Below are positions 1-7,733 of a stretch of 63,362 bases of DNA, piece by piece (position 1 is the first letter of the stretch; every line of letters begins with the position of its first letter). This DNA is from Accumulibacter sp. Its GTDB lineage: Bacteria; Pseudomonadota; Gammaproteobacteria; Burkholderiales; Rhodocyclaceae. A program made the translations under genes and the position numbers. The notes below the pieces were generated by a model. That model was not told where the DNA came from and searched no databases. It worked only from the letters and a program-made list of their open reading frames with translations. The stretch lies in the NCBI GenBank assembly GCA_024235715.1, contig JACKLW010000020.1, forward strand, positions 1 through 63,362. Reading direction: 5' to 3'.

Positions 1-113
1 AGCGAGGCGGCCTGCTCTGGAAATTCGAGCAACCGGGCAGCGTCGATTTCGCTTGCCTCGTTCCAGGTCATATGGAGGCCGGGATGGTTGCCAAGGTGAC
101 GGTAAGCGAGTGA
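1..113 (+). CDS. cupredoxin-like copper protein, 3' end only
   Basis: The window opens inside a gene read from base 3 and ending at the TGA at 111-113. The 36 visible residues contain F-A-C-L-V-P-G-H followed by E-A-G-M, the C-terminal copper-ligand loop (Cys, His, Met) of plastocyanin/azurin-type cupredoxins. The full protein would normally be periplasmic with one type 1 or red copper site. Only the last strand is present, so length and signal peptide cannot be judged. A Tn3-like inverted repeat begins 9 bases after the stop, so this gene belongs to a different block from the cadR-cadA unit. Confidence 0.75.
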   Translation, partial: RGGLLWKFEQPGSVDFACLVPGHMEAGMVAKVTVSE

Positions 114-122
114 TCCCGAGCA

Positions 123-160
123 AGGCGGCGCCTCAGAAAACGGAAAGACCGTACGCCAAG
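123..160 (+). repeat. degenerate Tn3-family inverted-repeat-like end
   Basis: This 38-bp stretch contains CCTCAGAAAACGGAAA and ends in CGTACGCCAAG. That resembles the 38-bp terminal repeats of Tn21/Tn501-type transposons, which have a CTCAGAAAACGGAAA core and an inner end ...CGTACGCTAAG or ...GCACGCTAAG. The orientation is the same as the better repeat at 15341-15378. No tnpA or tnpR is visible nearby, so it is at best an orphan end marking a recombination border between the cupredoxin and cadR. The match needs one gap, hence moderate confidence. Confidence 0.55.
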
Positions 161-167
161 ACCTCGA

Positions 168-599
168 TCAGCCGAGGTGCGTCTGCCGTTCATGCCGAGG
201 TTCTGTTTCCATGGACGCCAGCCCCTGCAAGATTCCACAGGCGTCCATGGCCTGCTCGCTCTGGCAGCGCTGACGCAGCTCTCTGAGCTGCTGCTTGAGC
301 TGGGACAGCTCGGCCATACGCACATCAACGTGGGCAATGTGTTCGTCGAGTAGTTGATTGACGCCACCGCAATCACCGGCAGGCTGATCCATCAGACCCA
401 GCAGCCTGTGGATTTCCGCATGCGTCATGTCCAGGGCGCGACAATTCCGTATGAAGCGAAGCCGCTCGACGTGCAACTCGCCATAGCTGCGGTAGTTGGC
501 CATCGTCCGTGCCGGCGCGGATAGCAGTCCTTCCTTTTCGTAGTAACGCACGGTTTCCACCGTGCATTGCGCCACCTGGGCGAGTTCACCGATCTTCAC
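168..599 (-). CDS. cadR: CadR/PbrR-type MerR-family metal-responsive regulator
   Basis: A MerR-family activator predicted to sense Cd(II), Pb(II) or Zn(II) and switch on the divergent cadA. The start is the GTG at 597-599, which opens VKIGELA and follows a GGAG with 7-nt spacing; a GTG six codons upstream has no such site. The protein has 143 residues. The N-terminal winged helix (IGELA...TVETVRYYEKEGLL) is followed by a coiled coil. Cysteines at about 76 (GDCGG), 112 (QRCQS) and 119 (DACGI) match the three-cysteine metal site of CadR/PbrR. Its own promoter must lie in the shared 618-648 region. Assignment to CadR rather than PbrR or ZntR rests on the cysteine pattern and the cadA neighbour. 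Confidence 0.9.
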   Translation of the reverse strand: MKIGELAQVAQCTVETVRYYEKEGLLSAPARTMANYRSYGELHVERLRFIRNCRALDMTHAEIHRLLGLMDQPAGDCGGVNQLLDEHIAHVDVRMAELSQLKQQLRELRQRCQSEQAMDACGILQGLASMETEPRHERQTHLG

Positions 600-617
600 G
601 GGTAGTCTCCAAAACAC

Positions 618-648
618 TTGACCCTATAGTAACTTCAGGGTGTGCAAT
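618..648 (+). promoter_or_regulatory. MerR-type divergent promoter and CadR operator
   Basis: A -35 element TTGACC (618-623) and a -10-like TGCAAT (643-648) are separated by 19 bp, the overlong spacing typical of MerR-activated promoters. Between them lies the dyad ACCCTATAG...CTTCAGGGT (621-641), close to known CadR/PbrR boxes. It points toward cadA, whose ATG is 30 bp downstream of the -10. Confidence 0.9.
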
Positions 649-677
649 GCGCAGCATACCAACAATTGGACAACGCC

Positions 678-2969
678 ATGGCCTCTCGCCCCGCGGAAAT
701 CGCGCGTGCTCACCACGCATGCGGCGACGATCATTCGCATGCTCACGACGCCTTGCCCGCTGATCACGATCGTGGGCATTCGCACGACCATGGTCATGAG
801 TGTTGCGCTGCCGATCCGTCACCACCATCGTCATCAAGCAACGCCAGTCTGGTCACAGCCAGAATTCCGGTCGGCTACACACTCACTCGCCTACGCGTTG
901 CCGAGATGGATTGCCCGACCGAGGAGACGTTGATCCGCAACAAGCTGGGTGGCCTAGCGACGGTGCGAGGGATGGAATTCAACCTCATGCAGCGAGTCCT
1001 GACCGTTGTCCACCAAGACACCACGCTAGCTGTCGTTGAGACGGCCATCCGCGACTTGGGCATGAGTACCGAGCCAATGGAGACAAGCAACCAAAGCAGC
1101 GTGTCCACCGAGGCAGTCGGTAAGCCTTGGTGGCCGTTGGCGCTGGCCGGGCTTGCCGCTCTGGGTGCGGAAATTGTCCATTGGCTTGGCTTGCCGGAAT
1201 GGTTGTCCGGACTGCTGGCTCTCGTCGCCATCACCATCAGCGGTGTCGGCACTTTCAAGAAGGGCTGGATTGCGTTGCGCCACGGCAATCTCAATATCAA
1301 CGCCCTGATGAGCATTGCCGTGACGGGTGCGGTATTGCTGCGGCAGTGGCCGGAGGCGGCCATGGTCATGGTTCTGTTCACTCTTGCCGAGTTGATCGAG
1401 GCGAAGTCCTTGGATCGAGCACGCAATGCCATTCGCAGCTTGCTGCAGCTCACTCCGGAAATGGCAACGGTACAGCAGGCGGACGGCGATTGGGTCGAGC
1501 TGCCTGCCAAGGCTGTGGCCATTGGCCAAATCGTGCGCGTCAAACCAGGCGAGCGCGTCGCCCTCGATGGTGTCGTGACGGCCGGGCGATCAAGCATCAA
1601 CCAGGCGCCAATTACCGGCGAGAGCTTGCCGGTCGACAAGTCGGCTGGAGACAGTGTATTCGCCGGGACCATCAACCAATCTGGCTCCGTCGAATTTCGG
1701 GTTACGGCCGAATCCACGCATTCGACCTTGGCACGCATCATTCACGCGGTCGAAGAGGCGCAAGGCGCACGTGCGCCAACCCAGCGCTTCGTCGATCAGT
1801 TTGCCAAGATCTACACGCCGGCGGTGTTCGTCTTCGCCATCGCTGTGGCTCTTGTGCCACCGCTGCTATTTGGTGGCGACTGGCAGGACTGGGTATACCA
1901 GGCGCTGGTTCTGCTGGTCATCGCCTGTCCGTGCGCCTTGGTCATTTCCACCCCCATCACCATCGTCAGCGGCCTGGCAGCAGCAGCCCGCCACGGTATC
2001 TTGATCAAGGGCGGTGTTTATCTTGAAGAAGGTCACAAGCTCGCGTGGCTGGCATTCGACAAGACCGGCACCATCACCCACGGCAAACCGGTATTGACCG
2101 ATACGGACCTGCTCGATCAGACGACCGGAGTGGATGCCGTCCGAGTGGCCACCAGTCTTGCTGCACGCTCCGACCACCCGGTTTCTCACGCCATAGCCAC
2201 AAGCGGACAACAGAACGGCACCGTCCTGCTTGATGTCACCGACTTCGCCGCCATTCCAGGGCGAGGTGTGCTCGGAACCGTTGGCGGCGTGCAATATCAG
2301 CTCGGCAACCATCGCTTGATCCATGAGCTTGGCGCATGCACTCCTCCTCTGGAGGCTCGGCTTGGTGAATTGGAAGAGCGAGGCAAGACGGTCATTCTGC
2401 TCACCGATGGCGAGCGCGTGCTGGTCCTGTTTGCCGTGGCCGATACGGTCAAGGACAGCAGTCGCGCCGCGATCCGGGCGCTACATGAGTTGGGCATCAA
2501 GACAGTCATGCTGACCGGCGACAACGCGCACACCGCGCGAGCCATCGCCGCCCAGGTTCAAATCGACGAAGCCTTGGGCGATCAACTGCCGGAAGACAAG
2601 TTGCGCGCTATCGAACGCTACGCGCAAAGCGGCAAGGTTGGCATGGTGGGCGACGGCATCAACGATGCACCGGCCCTGGCGCGAGCTGACATCGGCTTTG
2701 CCATGGGTGCGGCGGGTACCGATACGGCTATCGAGACTGCTGACGTGGCACTGATGGATGATGACCTGAACAAGATAGCGCGTTTTGTCCGCCTGTCGCG
2801 CACCACCCGCACGGTACTGATACAGAACATCACGCTGGCCTTGGGCATCAAAGCCGTTTTTCTCGTACTGACGCTGCTCGGCATGGGCACCATGTGGATG
2901 GCGGTATTCGCTGATATGGGTGCGAGTCTTCTGGTTGTGGCTAATGCTCTAAGGCTGGTGCGTCAGTAG
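678..2969 (+). CDS. cadA: CadA/ZntA-type heavy-metal P1B-ATPase
   Basis: An inner-membrane ATPase predicted to export Cd(II), Zn(II) and Pb(II) from the cytoplasm. I chose the ATG at 678 because an upstream GTG at 642 overlaps the promoter -10. The 763-residue protein begins with a His-rich leader containing H-D-H-G-H-E-C-C. An HMA-like domain follows with the MDCPTEE motif of ZntA-type pumps (Cys about 79). It then has CPC in a membrane helix (417-419), the phosphorylated Asp in DKTGT (461), SDHP (His about 500) and GDGIND (about 658-663). It is intact. CadR at the divergent promoter indicates induction by divalent soft metals. The stop is only 10 bp from the convergent kinase gene, leaving no room for a clear terminator. 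Confidence 0.95.
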   Translation: MASRPAEIARAHHACGDDHSHAHDALPADHDRGHSHDHGHECCAADPSPPSSSSNASLVTARIPVGYTLTRLRVAEMDCPTEETLIRNKLGGLATVRGMEFNLMQRVLTVVHQDTTLAVVETAIRDLGMSTEPMETSNQSSVSTEAVGKPWWPLALAGLAALGAEIVHWLGLPEWLSGLLALVAITISGVGTFKKGWIALRHGNLNINALMSIAVTGAVLLRQWPEAAMVMVLFTLAELIEAKSLDRARNAIRSLLQLTPEMATVQQADGDWVELPAKAVAIGQIVRVKPGERVALDGVVTAGRSSINQAPITGESLPVDKSAGDSVFAGTINQSGSVEFRVTAESTHSTLARIIHAVEEAQGARAPTQRFVDQFAKIYTPAVFVFAIAVALVPPLLFGGDWQDWVYQALVLLVIACPCALVISTPITIVSGLAAAARHGILIKGGVYLEEGHKLAWLAFDKTGTITHGKPVLTDTDLLDQTTGVDAVRVATSLAARSDHPVSHAIATSGQQNGTVLLDVTDFAAIPGRGVLGTVGGVQYQLGNHRLIHELGACTPPLEARLGELEERGKTVILLTDGERVLVLFAVADTVKDSSRAAIRALHELGIKTVMLTGDNAHTARAIAAQVQIDEALGDQLPEDKLRAIERYAQSGKVGMVGDGINDAPALARADIGFAMGAAGTDTAIETADVALMDDDLNKIARFVRLSRTTRTVLIQNITLALGIKAVFLVLTLLGMGTMWMAVFADMGASLLVVANALRLVRQ

Positions 2970-2979
2970 CAAATTGCTC

Positions 2980-4335
2980 TCAGATTGGATTCGTTGGTTG
3001 CGTGCTCCCCATGGGAAGCACGAAACCAACGGTTGTCCTGCCTATCGCGGACTCTACGAACGTCTTGCCGCCATGCATGCGCGCGATGGCGGCGACGATC
3101 GACAACCCTAGACCATGGTTGGTTTCGCTATGTTCACGCGCAGGTGACGCCCGGTAGAAGCGATCGAATAGGCGAGATTGGTGCTCTTCCGGGATGGTCG
3201 GGCCGATGTTGCTTACCGAAAGTTTGACGGCATTTGTCGCGTCGGAGTCGATGGCCAGCTCAACGACGGAGCCTGGCTCGGCGAAGTGGGTTGCATTCGA
3301 TAGCAGATTTGACAGTGCCCGGCGTAGCAACGCCGTGTCAAAGAAGCCTGACGAGTCTCCCTGCACCTCGGCACGTAGTCCAGCCTCCTGGAGCGACGCG
3401 TCGTGATAGTCGATGACTTCGGCTGCGATCATCGCCAGGCTATCAATACGATCTCGTCGTGCGAGCGCGCCACAAGCGGCTCTTGACAGGAACAGCATGT
3501 CGTTCACGAGACTGGCAAGGCGCCGCAGTTCTTCAAGGTTTAAGCCGAGGACTTCCCTCAATTCATTCGCATCTCGATTGCCGCTCAACGCCAATTCTGT
3601 CTCGCCAATCAGTATAGTCAGGGGATTTCGCAACTCATGTGCGACGTCCGCATTGAAGCCATCCAGCTGCTTGTAGGCGTAGTCCAGCCGCGCGAGGAGC
3701 GCGTTGAACTGCGCAACCAAAGGCTGCAACTCTTCAGCTTGGCCTGACCCATCCAGCGACTGGTCAAGGCTGTCCGGGGCTAGTGCTGCCGCCTGCCGGG
3801 CGAGGTCGTGAATCGGCGCCAGTCCCCGTCTTACGAGCCAGACGCCACTCAGGTAGATCAACGCGGAACCGGCCAAGGCACACGCTAGAAGCGTCCACGC
3901 CAAGCGTCTCATTAGTTCAGCATCTGCTTCCGTGTTCAGCGTCATCTGGGCGCGAAGGGCCGATGTGCCTAATAGCATGGACGGAACATCAAAAGTAAGC
4001 TGCCTCTGAGAAATGGGGGCTTGTGCGGTAGAGGCGCTGCTGTAAACGAGCGCGCCAGCGGCTGTGCTCAGGCGCAACTGAAGATCAGCATGGCCGACAA
4101 AGAAATCGTCAAGCTTGTGACGCAGGCTGGTCAATTCGTCCTCGGCTCCAATTTCCGCCACCAGATGGCGAATGACTTCCTCCTTGTGCTGAAGCTCTTC
4201 ACTCTGGCGGGCCATGAAACTGAGGTTCGTGACGAAGTACACCGCCACACAGACTAGCCCAAGCCCTAGAAGAGCCTGCACAGCGAGCCAACGAGACAAC
4301 CAGTGGTCTATCGATCCTGGAGCACGCGTCTTCAT
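2980..4335 (-). CDS. heavy-metal sensor histidine kinase (CzcS/CusS-like)
   Basis: A membrane sensor kinase of the heavy-metal two-component family, 451 residues. An N-terminal helix (about 16-38) and a second at about 145-167 flank a periplasmic sensor of roughly 105 residues. A HAMP region leads to the H-box DVAHELRNP with the phospho-accepting His233, an N-box LSNLLSN (about 341-347) and a G-box HGLGLS (about 407-412). The start overlaps the stop of the response-regulator gene by 4 nt, so the pair is translationally coupled. Context beside czcCBA suggests control of metal export; the exact ligand cannot be read from the sequence. Confidence 0.9.
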   Translation of the reverse strand: MKTRAPGSIDHWLSRWLAVQALLGLGLVCVAVYFVTNLSFMARQSEELQHKEEVIRHLVAEIGAEDELTSLRHKLDDFFVGHADLQLRLSTAAGALVYSSASTAQAPISQRQLTFDVPSMLLGTSALRAQMTLNTEADAELMRRLAWTLLACALAGSALIYLSGVWLVRRGLAPIHDLARQAAALAPDSLDQSLDGSGQAEELQPLVAQFNALLARLDYAYKQLDGFNADVAHELRNPLTILIGETELALSGNRDANELREVLGLNLEELRRLASLVNDMLFLSRAACGALARRDRIDSLAMIAAEVIDYHDASLQEAGLRAEVQGDSSGFFDTALLRRALSNLLSNATHFAEPGSVVELAIDSDATNAVKLSVSNIGPTIPEEHQSRLFDRFYRASPAREHSETNHGLGLSIVAAIARMHGGKTFVESAIGRTTVGFVLPMGSTQPTNPI

Positions 4336-5018
4336 GACTTTCGGCTTTCCAGGACGTAGCCCATTCCACGGACGGTGTGAAGGAGTTTCTCGTAGAACGG
4401 ATCGTCGAGCTTGCCTCGCAGGCGACGCACGGCTACTTCGACGACGTTTGTATTGCTGTCAAAGCTCATGTCCCACACCTTCTCGGCCAGTGCTGCGCGC
4501 GAAATCACCTGCCCGTGCCGGCGCAGTAGGAGGCTGAGCAGCGTAAATTCCTTAGCGGTCAGGTTGATGCGCTCGCCACCTCGCGTTACCCGTCGCCGCG
4601 CGAGATCAACTTCGAGGTCAGCCAGCCTGAGGATATGGACGTCCGGACCTAGGGGCTCTCTTGTTCCGCGACGCAGCAGGGCCTGCACCCGGGCAAGTAG
4701 CTCGGAAAGGGAGAAGGGCTTTACCAAGTAATCGTCAGCCCCGGTTTGCAGGCCCCTCACCCGATCCTCAACCTTGTCTTTCGCTGTGAGCATCAATACC
4801 GGCACGGCGCTCTGTCGTCGAAGCGCGTGCACGATTGCGAAACCATCCATCCCTGGCAGCATGACGTCGAGAAGGACGGCGTCGTATCCGCCGTGCAGCG
4901 CAAGCTGCAGCCCGGCCGGGCCGCTGTGCGAGACATCAACGACGTAGCTGTTCTCCGTAAGCGCCTTGCGCAGGTACTCGGCAAGCCTCAATTCGTCTTC
5001 GATGACCAGGATCTTCAT
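4332..5018 (-). CDS. OmpR-family response regulator (CzcR/CopR-like)
   Basis: A response regulator of 228 residues. The ATG at 5016-5018 opens MKILVIEDE, the conserved N-terminus of this family; upstream in-frame ATGs would add an unrelated leader. The receiver has acidic residues at 7-9, phospho-acceptor Asp51 (LLDVMLPG) and a conserved Lys near 101 (LVKPF). A winged-helix DNA-binding domain ends with GMGYVL. It is encoded first in a two-gene operon with the kinase. The perfect palindrome ATTAC-N6-GTAAT about 35 bp upstream is a good candidate for its own operator. Confidence 0.93.
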   Translation of the reverse strand: MKILVIEDELRLAEYLRKALTENSYVVDVSHSGPAGLQLALHGGYDAVLLDVMLPGMDGFAIVHALRRQSAVPVLMLTAKDKVEDRVRGLQTGADDYLVKPFSLSELLARVQALLRRGTREPLGPDVHILRLADLEVDLARRRVTRGGERINLTAKEFTLLSLLLRRHGQVISRAALAEKVWDMSFDSNTNVVEVAVRRLRGKLDDPFYEKLLHTVRGMGYVLESRKS

Positions 5019-5052
5019 GCGCGAATTATCGCGGGATCGGCGATGCAAAAGG

Positions 5053-5068
5053 ATTACGAATTCGTAAT
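5053..5068. promoter_or_regulatory. ATTAC-N6-GTAAT box in the czcR/DUF4148 intergenic region
   Basis: A perfect 16-bp palindrome ATTACGAATTCGTAAT lies between the divergent response-regulator gene and the DUF4148 gene. The same ATTAC-N6-GTAAT arrangement occurs at 22424-22439 and 48686-48701, each in a metal-gene promoter region, so it is probably an operator for an OmpR-type metal response regulator. Confidence 0.7.
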
Positions 5069-5210
5069 TTGGCAGTTCGCAAATTGACGTGCTCGGCGCG
5101 CTATCGTACCTCCCGTGCCGAACGTTCAACCCGAACGGCATCGTTACCGCACACCAGCGCGTTTTCAAGTTCCATCAAATTCCACTTCGCCTACAAGAAG
5201 GAAACCCATC

Positions 5211-5552
5211 ATGTTGATTCGTACTGCCATACTTTTTCCCGTCCTCTCCATCGCCCTCGCCGCGCCGACGCTTGCGCTGGCCGAATCGGAGATGCATTTG
5301 TCGAGAGGCGAGGCGGGTTACACGTTCTATCCCAATCATGTGAAGTCCACCAAGACCACCGCCCAGGTCATGCAGGAATTGCAGGAGGCCAAGGCAGACG
5401 GGAGCTACCAACAGTCTCTGGTAAATTATCCGGCTCCTGCCAAAAGCGTCGGACCGGTCAAAACTCGAGCCGAAGTGCTCAATGAGCTAAAGAATGTTAC
5501 CCCCGCCGAGCGCGCGCGAATGCAGGCAATCTATACAAAGGGTGCGGGCTAA
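5211..5552 (+). CDS. DUF4148 domain-containing periplasmic protein
   Basis: A 113-residue secreted protein of unknown function. The start at ATG 5211 follows an AAGAAGGAAA ribosome-binding site; a longer reading would put about 30 unlikely residues before a clean signal peptide (about 1-23, ending ALA). The mature part carries two copies of a short pattern: T-x-A-(Q/E)-V with (Q/N)-E-L near 45 and again near 84. This is typical of DUF4148, common in Burkholderiales and often next to copper or stress regulators. It is divergent from the response regulator and shares the palindromic box region, suggesting metal-dependent expression. Confidence 0.7.
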   Translation: MLIRTAILFPVLSIALAAPTLALAESEMHLSRGEAGYTFYPNHVKSTKTTAQVMQELQEAKADGSYQQSLVNYPAPAKSVGPVKTRAEVLNELKNVTPAERARMQAIYTKGAG

Positions 5553-5746
5553 CATCTGGGCTCTTCGTCTTTGAGTTACGGTCATGTTGGCGGCAGTTTC
5601 GATCCGTAATACCCGATATCTCAGGCTCGAAGGCTACCATCTCAACCGCCCAGACCAATCGGCATTGTCATGGCGAATGCGCAAACACCACCTGCCTTAC
5701 CGGGAAACCACCGTATGAAACCGACGCAGCGGCAAGGCTTCTTGTT

Positions 5747-5752
5747 TATACT
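5747..5752 (+). promoter_or_regulatory. candidate -10 of czcI, possibly leaderless
   Basis: TATACT sits 6 bp before the GTG start of czcI. With ordinary -10 geometry transcription would begin at or next to the start codon. No convincing -35 hexamer is visible. No ribosome-binding site fits between. Confidence 0.35.
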
Positions 5753-5758
5753 GCGCCC

Positions 5759-6112
5759 GTGATCAAGCGCCTCGTCCTTATCCTCTTGCTAGTAGTGACG
5801 CCGCTCCAGGCTGCTTGGGGCCTGGCGGGCAGCTATTGTCCGCATGACGAGCGGAGTGCGGACACGCAACATTTTGGCCATCACGTACACCAGCACCAGG
5901 CGGCCGACCAGAACGACGTCGGCGATCCAACCGCGACCAGTTCTGATACCGATTGCATCTCGTGTCACCTTGGATGTGTCGGTGTCGCTATCTCTCCTGC
6001 CCCAGTGCTGCTGTCCACGCCAGCATCTTCGGCTGTCGCCCCCCCCGCTTGCTTTCCCCTCTCCGTCTTTCTCCAGGGTCCAGAACGACCCAATTGGGCG
6101 CCCGCCGTCTGA
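5759..6112 (+). CDS. czcI: CzcI-like periplasmic metal-efflux accessory protein
   Basis: A 117-residue protein with a signal peptide (about 1-22, ending GLA) and a His/Cys-rich mature region. It contains Y-C-P-H, an H-F-G-H-H-V-H-Q-H cluster near 40 and a C-I-S-C-H-L-G-C cluster near 70. These are the marks of CzcI, found immediately upstream of czcC in Cupriavidus-type cobalt-zinc-cadmium operons and proposed to be a regulator or metal-binding accessory. The start is GTG. It is first of czcI-C-B-A, with 267 bp to czcC. The exact role of CzcI is not established. Confidence 0.8.
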   Translation: MIKRLVLILLLVVTPLQAAWGLAGSYCPHDERSADTQHFGHHVHQHQAADQNDVGDPTATSSDTDCISCHLGCVGVAISPAPVLLSTPASSAVAPPACFPLSVFLQGPERPNWAPAV

Positions 6113-6379
6113 TCCGGCGGAACGTCCACAGCTTTCAACCGCAATTCCTCTCCTTGAGCCCCAGAACAGGGGCTAAGCGGCCGTCGCAAACGGTGCTTCA
6201 GAGTGATGGCGGCCACCACAAGCTGGAACCGTTGCGCAATCGCGCAAATCGGCGGCGAACGCCTGCCAATACGGGCTTTCAGCGCGCATCCCGCGGCAAC
6301 GACTGACAAAGCCAAGGCCAACTATCTGGTTGCCTTGCCGCCTGCATGCGCGGGTATCAAACGGAGATTTCGACGAGAC

Positions 6380-7669
6380 ATGCATTCAGATATTCATCGT
6401 GGGCGTGTGGCCCACTTCATCGCAACGCTGATCCTGGCGGCCGTCACGTCGACGGCGCTGGCTGCCGAGCCACCCCTGACCTTGGCAGCGGCCTTGCAGC
6501 TTGCCGAAGCGGCCAACCCCCAACTTCGGGCAGCGCAAGCCGAACTGGCCGCCACCGAGGGGCAACTCGATGACACCCGTGGCCTGCTCTGGAACAACCC
6601 GCAACTAGCCGCCGAACAGGCCCGCCGCAAGGTTCCTCTCCCGGGCCAGGGAAATGACACCCTGCGGGAGTGGGGTGCCGATCTTTCCCAGACCCTGGAG
6701 ATCGCAGGTCAGCACGGCTATCGTCGCAGCGCGGCTGAGCAGGATCTGGCCGCACTCAAGGAAAGCATCGAAGAGACTCGCCGGCGGGTCCTCGCCGAGG
6801 TCGAGCAGAAGTTCGTCCAGGTATTGGGCCTGCAGACGCGTGCCACGACCGAGGCTGAACTGGTCAGCTTGATCAGGGATGCTGCTGGAGCGGCAAGAAA
6901 ACGCTTTGCGGCGGGCGAGGATACCAAGCTCGACAGCAATCTCGCGGAGGTTGAGCTCGGCCGCGCCGACAATCAGCTGCAGGCGGCGCGCGAGCAGCTC
7001 ATCCAGGCCCGCGCAGATCTCGCCGCCACACTGCAATTGCCGGCCGAAGCGCTGCCGGAAGTACGAGGGACGCTGGCCTCCGAAGTGGCCACGCCATACA
7101 CCCTGGACGAGCTGCTGACCACAGCCGCTGACCGGCCGCAATTGCGTGCGCTGGAGTACCAGGAGCAGGCCGCTCGCAGTCGACTGGGTTTGGAGCGTGC
7201 CGCGGCATACCCGGACGTGACTGTCGGCGTTTTCACGGCCCGTGAAGGACCAAGCGATGCACGCGAGCAGATCACCGGCGTTTCCGTTTCCCTACCCCTG
7301 CCACTGTTTCGGCGCAACGCCACCGGCATCGGCAGAGCGGTCACCGACGTGAGTAAAGCCCAGATCGAGCGCGAGGTGGCCAGGCGGGACGCGCGCGCAA
7401 CGGTCCTGGCTCTGTGGCAGAAGCGGGAAAGCCTGCGTGGTCGGGTAAAGCAACTCGATCAAGTTGTCCTGCAACGCCTGAACGAGAACAAGCGTCTGTC
7501 CGTAGCAGCCTACCGGGCTGGTGAGATCAGCCTCGCTCAACTCCTGCTGGCAACCCGGCAAGTTCTGGATACCCGCCGCGAAGTGCTGGAGGCGATGATC
7601 GATCTGGCCCTGGTGCGCATCGAACTCGAGCAGGCAGCGGGCTGGCATCGGCAGCCGAAGAGCTCGTGA
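6380..7669 (+). CDS. czcC: CzcC outer-membrane factor of RND metal efflux
   Basis: The TolC-family outer-membrane channel subunit of a Co/Zn/Cd export complex, 429 residues. I chose ATG 6380 because it opens a signal peptide (about 1-30, ending ALAA) directly followed by the family start PLTLAAALQLAEAANPQL. The rest is long alpha-helical repeat sequence with two OEP domains. It precedes czcB by 64 bp in the same direction. Compared with the CusC homologue in this window it shares the fold but differs in sequence, as expected for Czc versus Cus lineages. Confidence 0.9.
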   Translation: MHSDIHRGRVAHFIATLILAAVTSTALAAEPPLTLAAALQLAEAANPQLRAAQAELAATEGQLDDTRGLLWNNPQLAAEQARRKVPLPGQGNDTLREWGADLSQTLEIAGQHGYRRSAAEQDLAALKESIEETRRRVLAEVEQKFVQVLGLQTRATTEAELVSLIRDAAGAARKRFAAGEDTKLDSNLAEVELGRADNQLQAAREQLIQARADLAATLQLPAEALPEVRGTLASEVATPYTLDELLTTAADRPQLRALEYQEQAARSRLGLERAAAYPDVTVGVFTAREGPSDAREQITGVSVSLPLPLFRRNATGIGRAVTDVSKAQIEREVARRDARATVLALWQKRESLRGRVKQLDQVVLQRLNENKRLSVAAYRAGEISLAQLLLATRQVLDTRREVLEAMIDLALVRIELEQAAGWHRQPKSS

Positions 7670-7733
7670 TGAGCCATCACCGAGTCGCACACGGCACCCA
7701 TCACCTGAAAACGTATCCATTGGAAGATCATTC

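Noticed and set aside
642-677. Earlier GTG start for cadA adding 12 residues
   Set aside because: It overlaps the -10 element of the promoter and would precede the transcription start; ATG 678 fits the promoter geometry.
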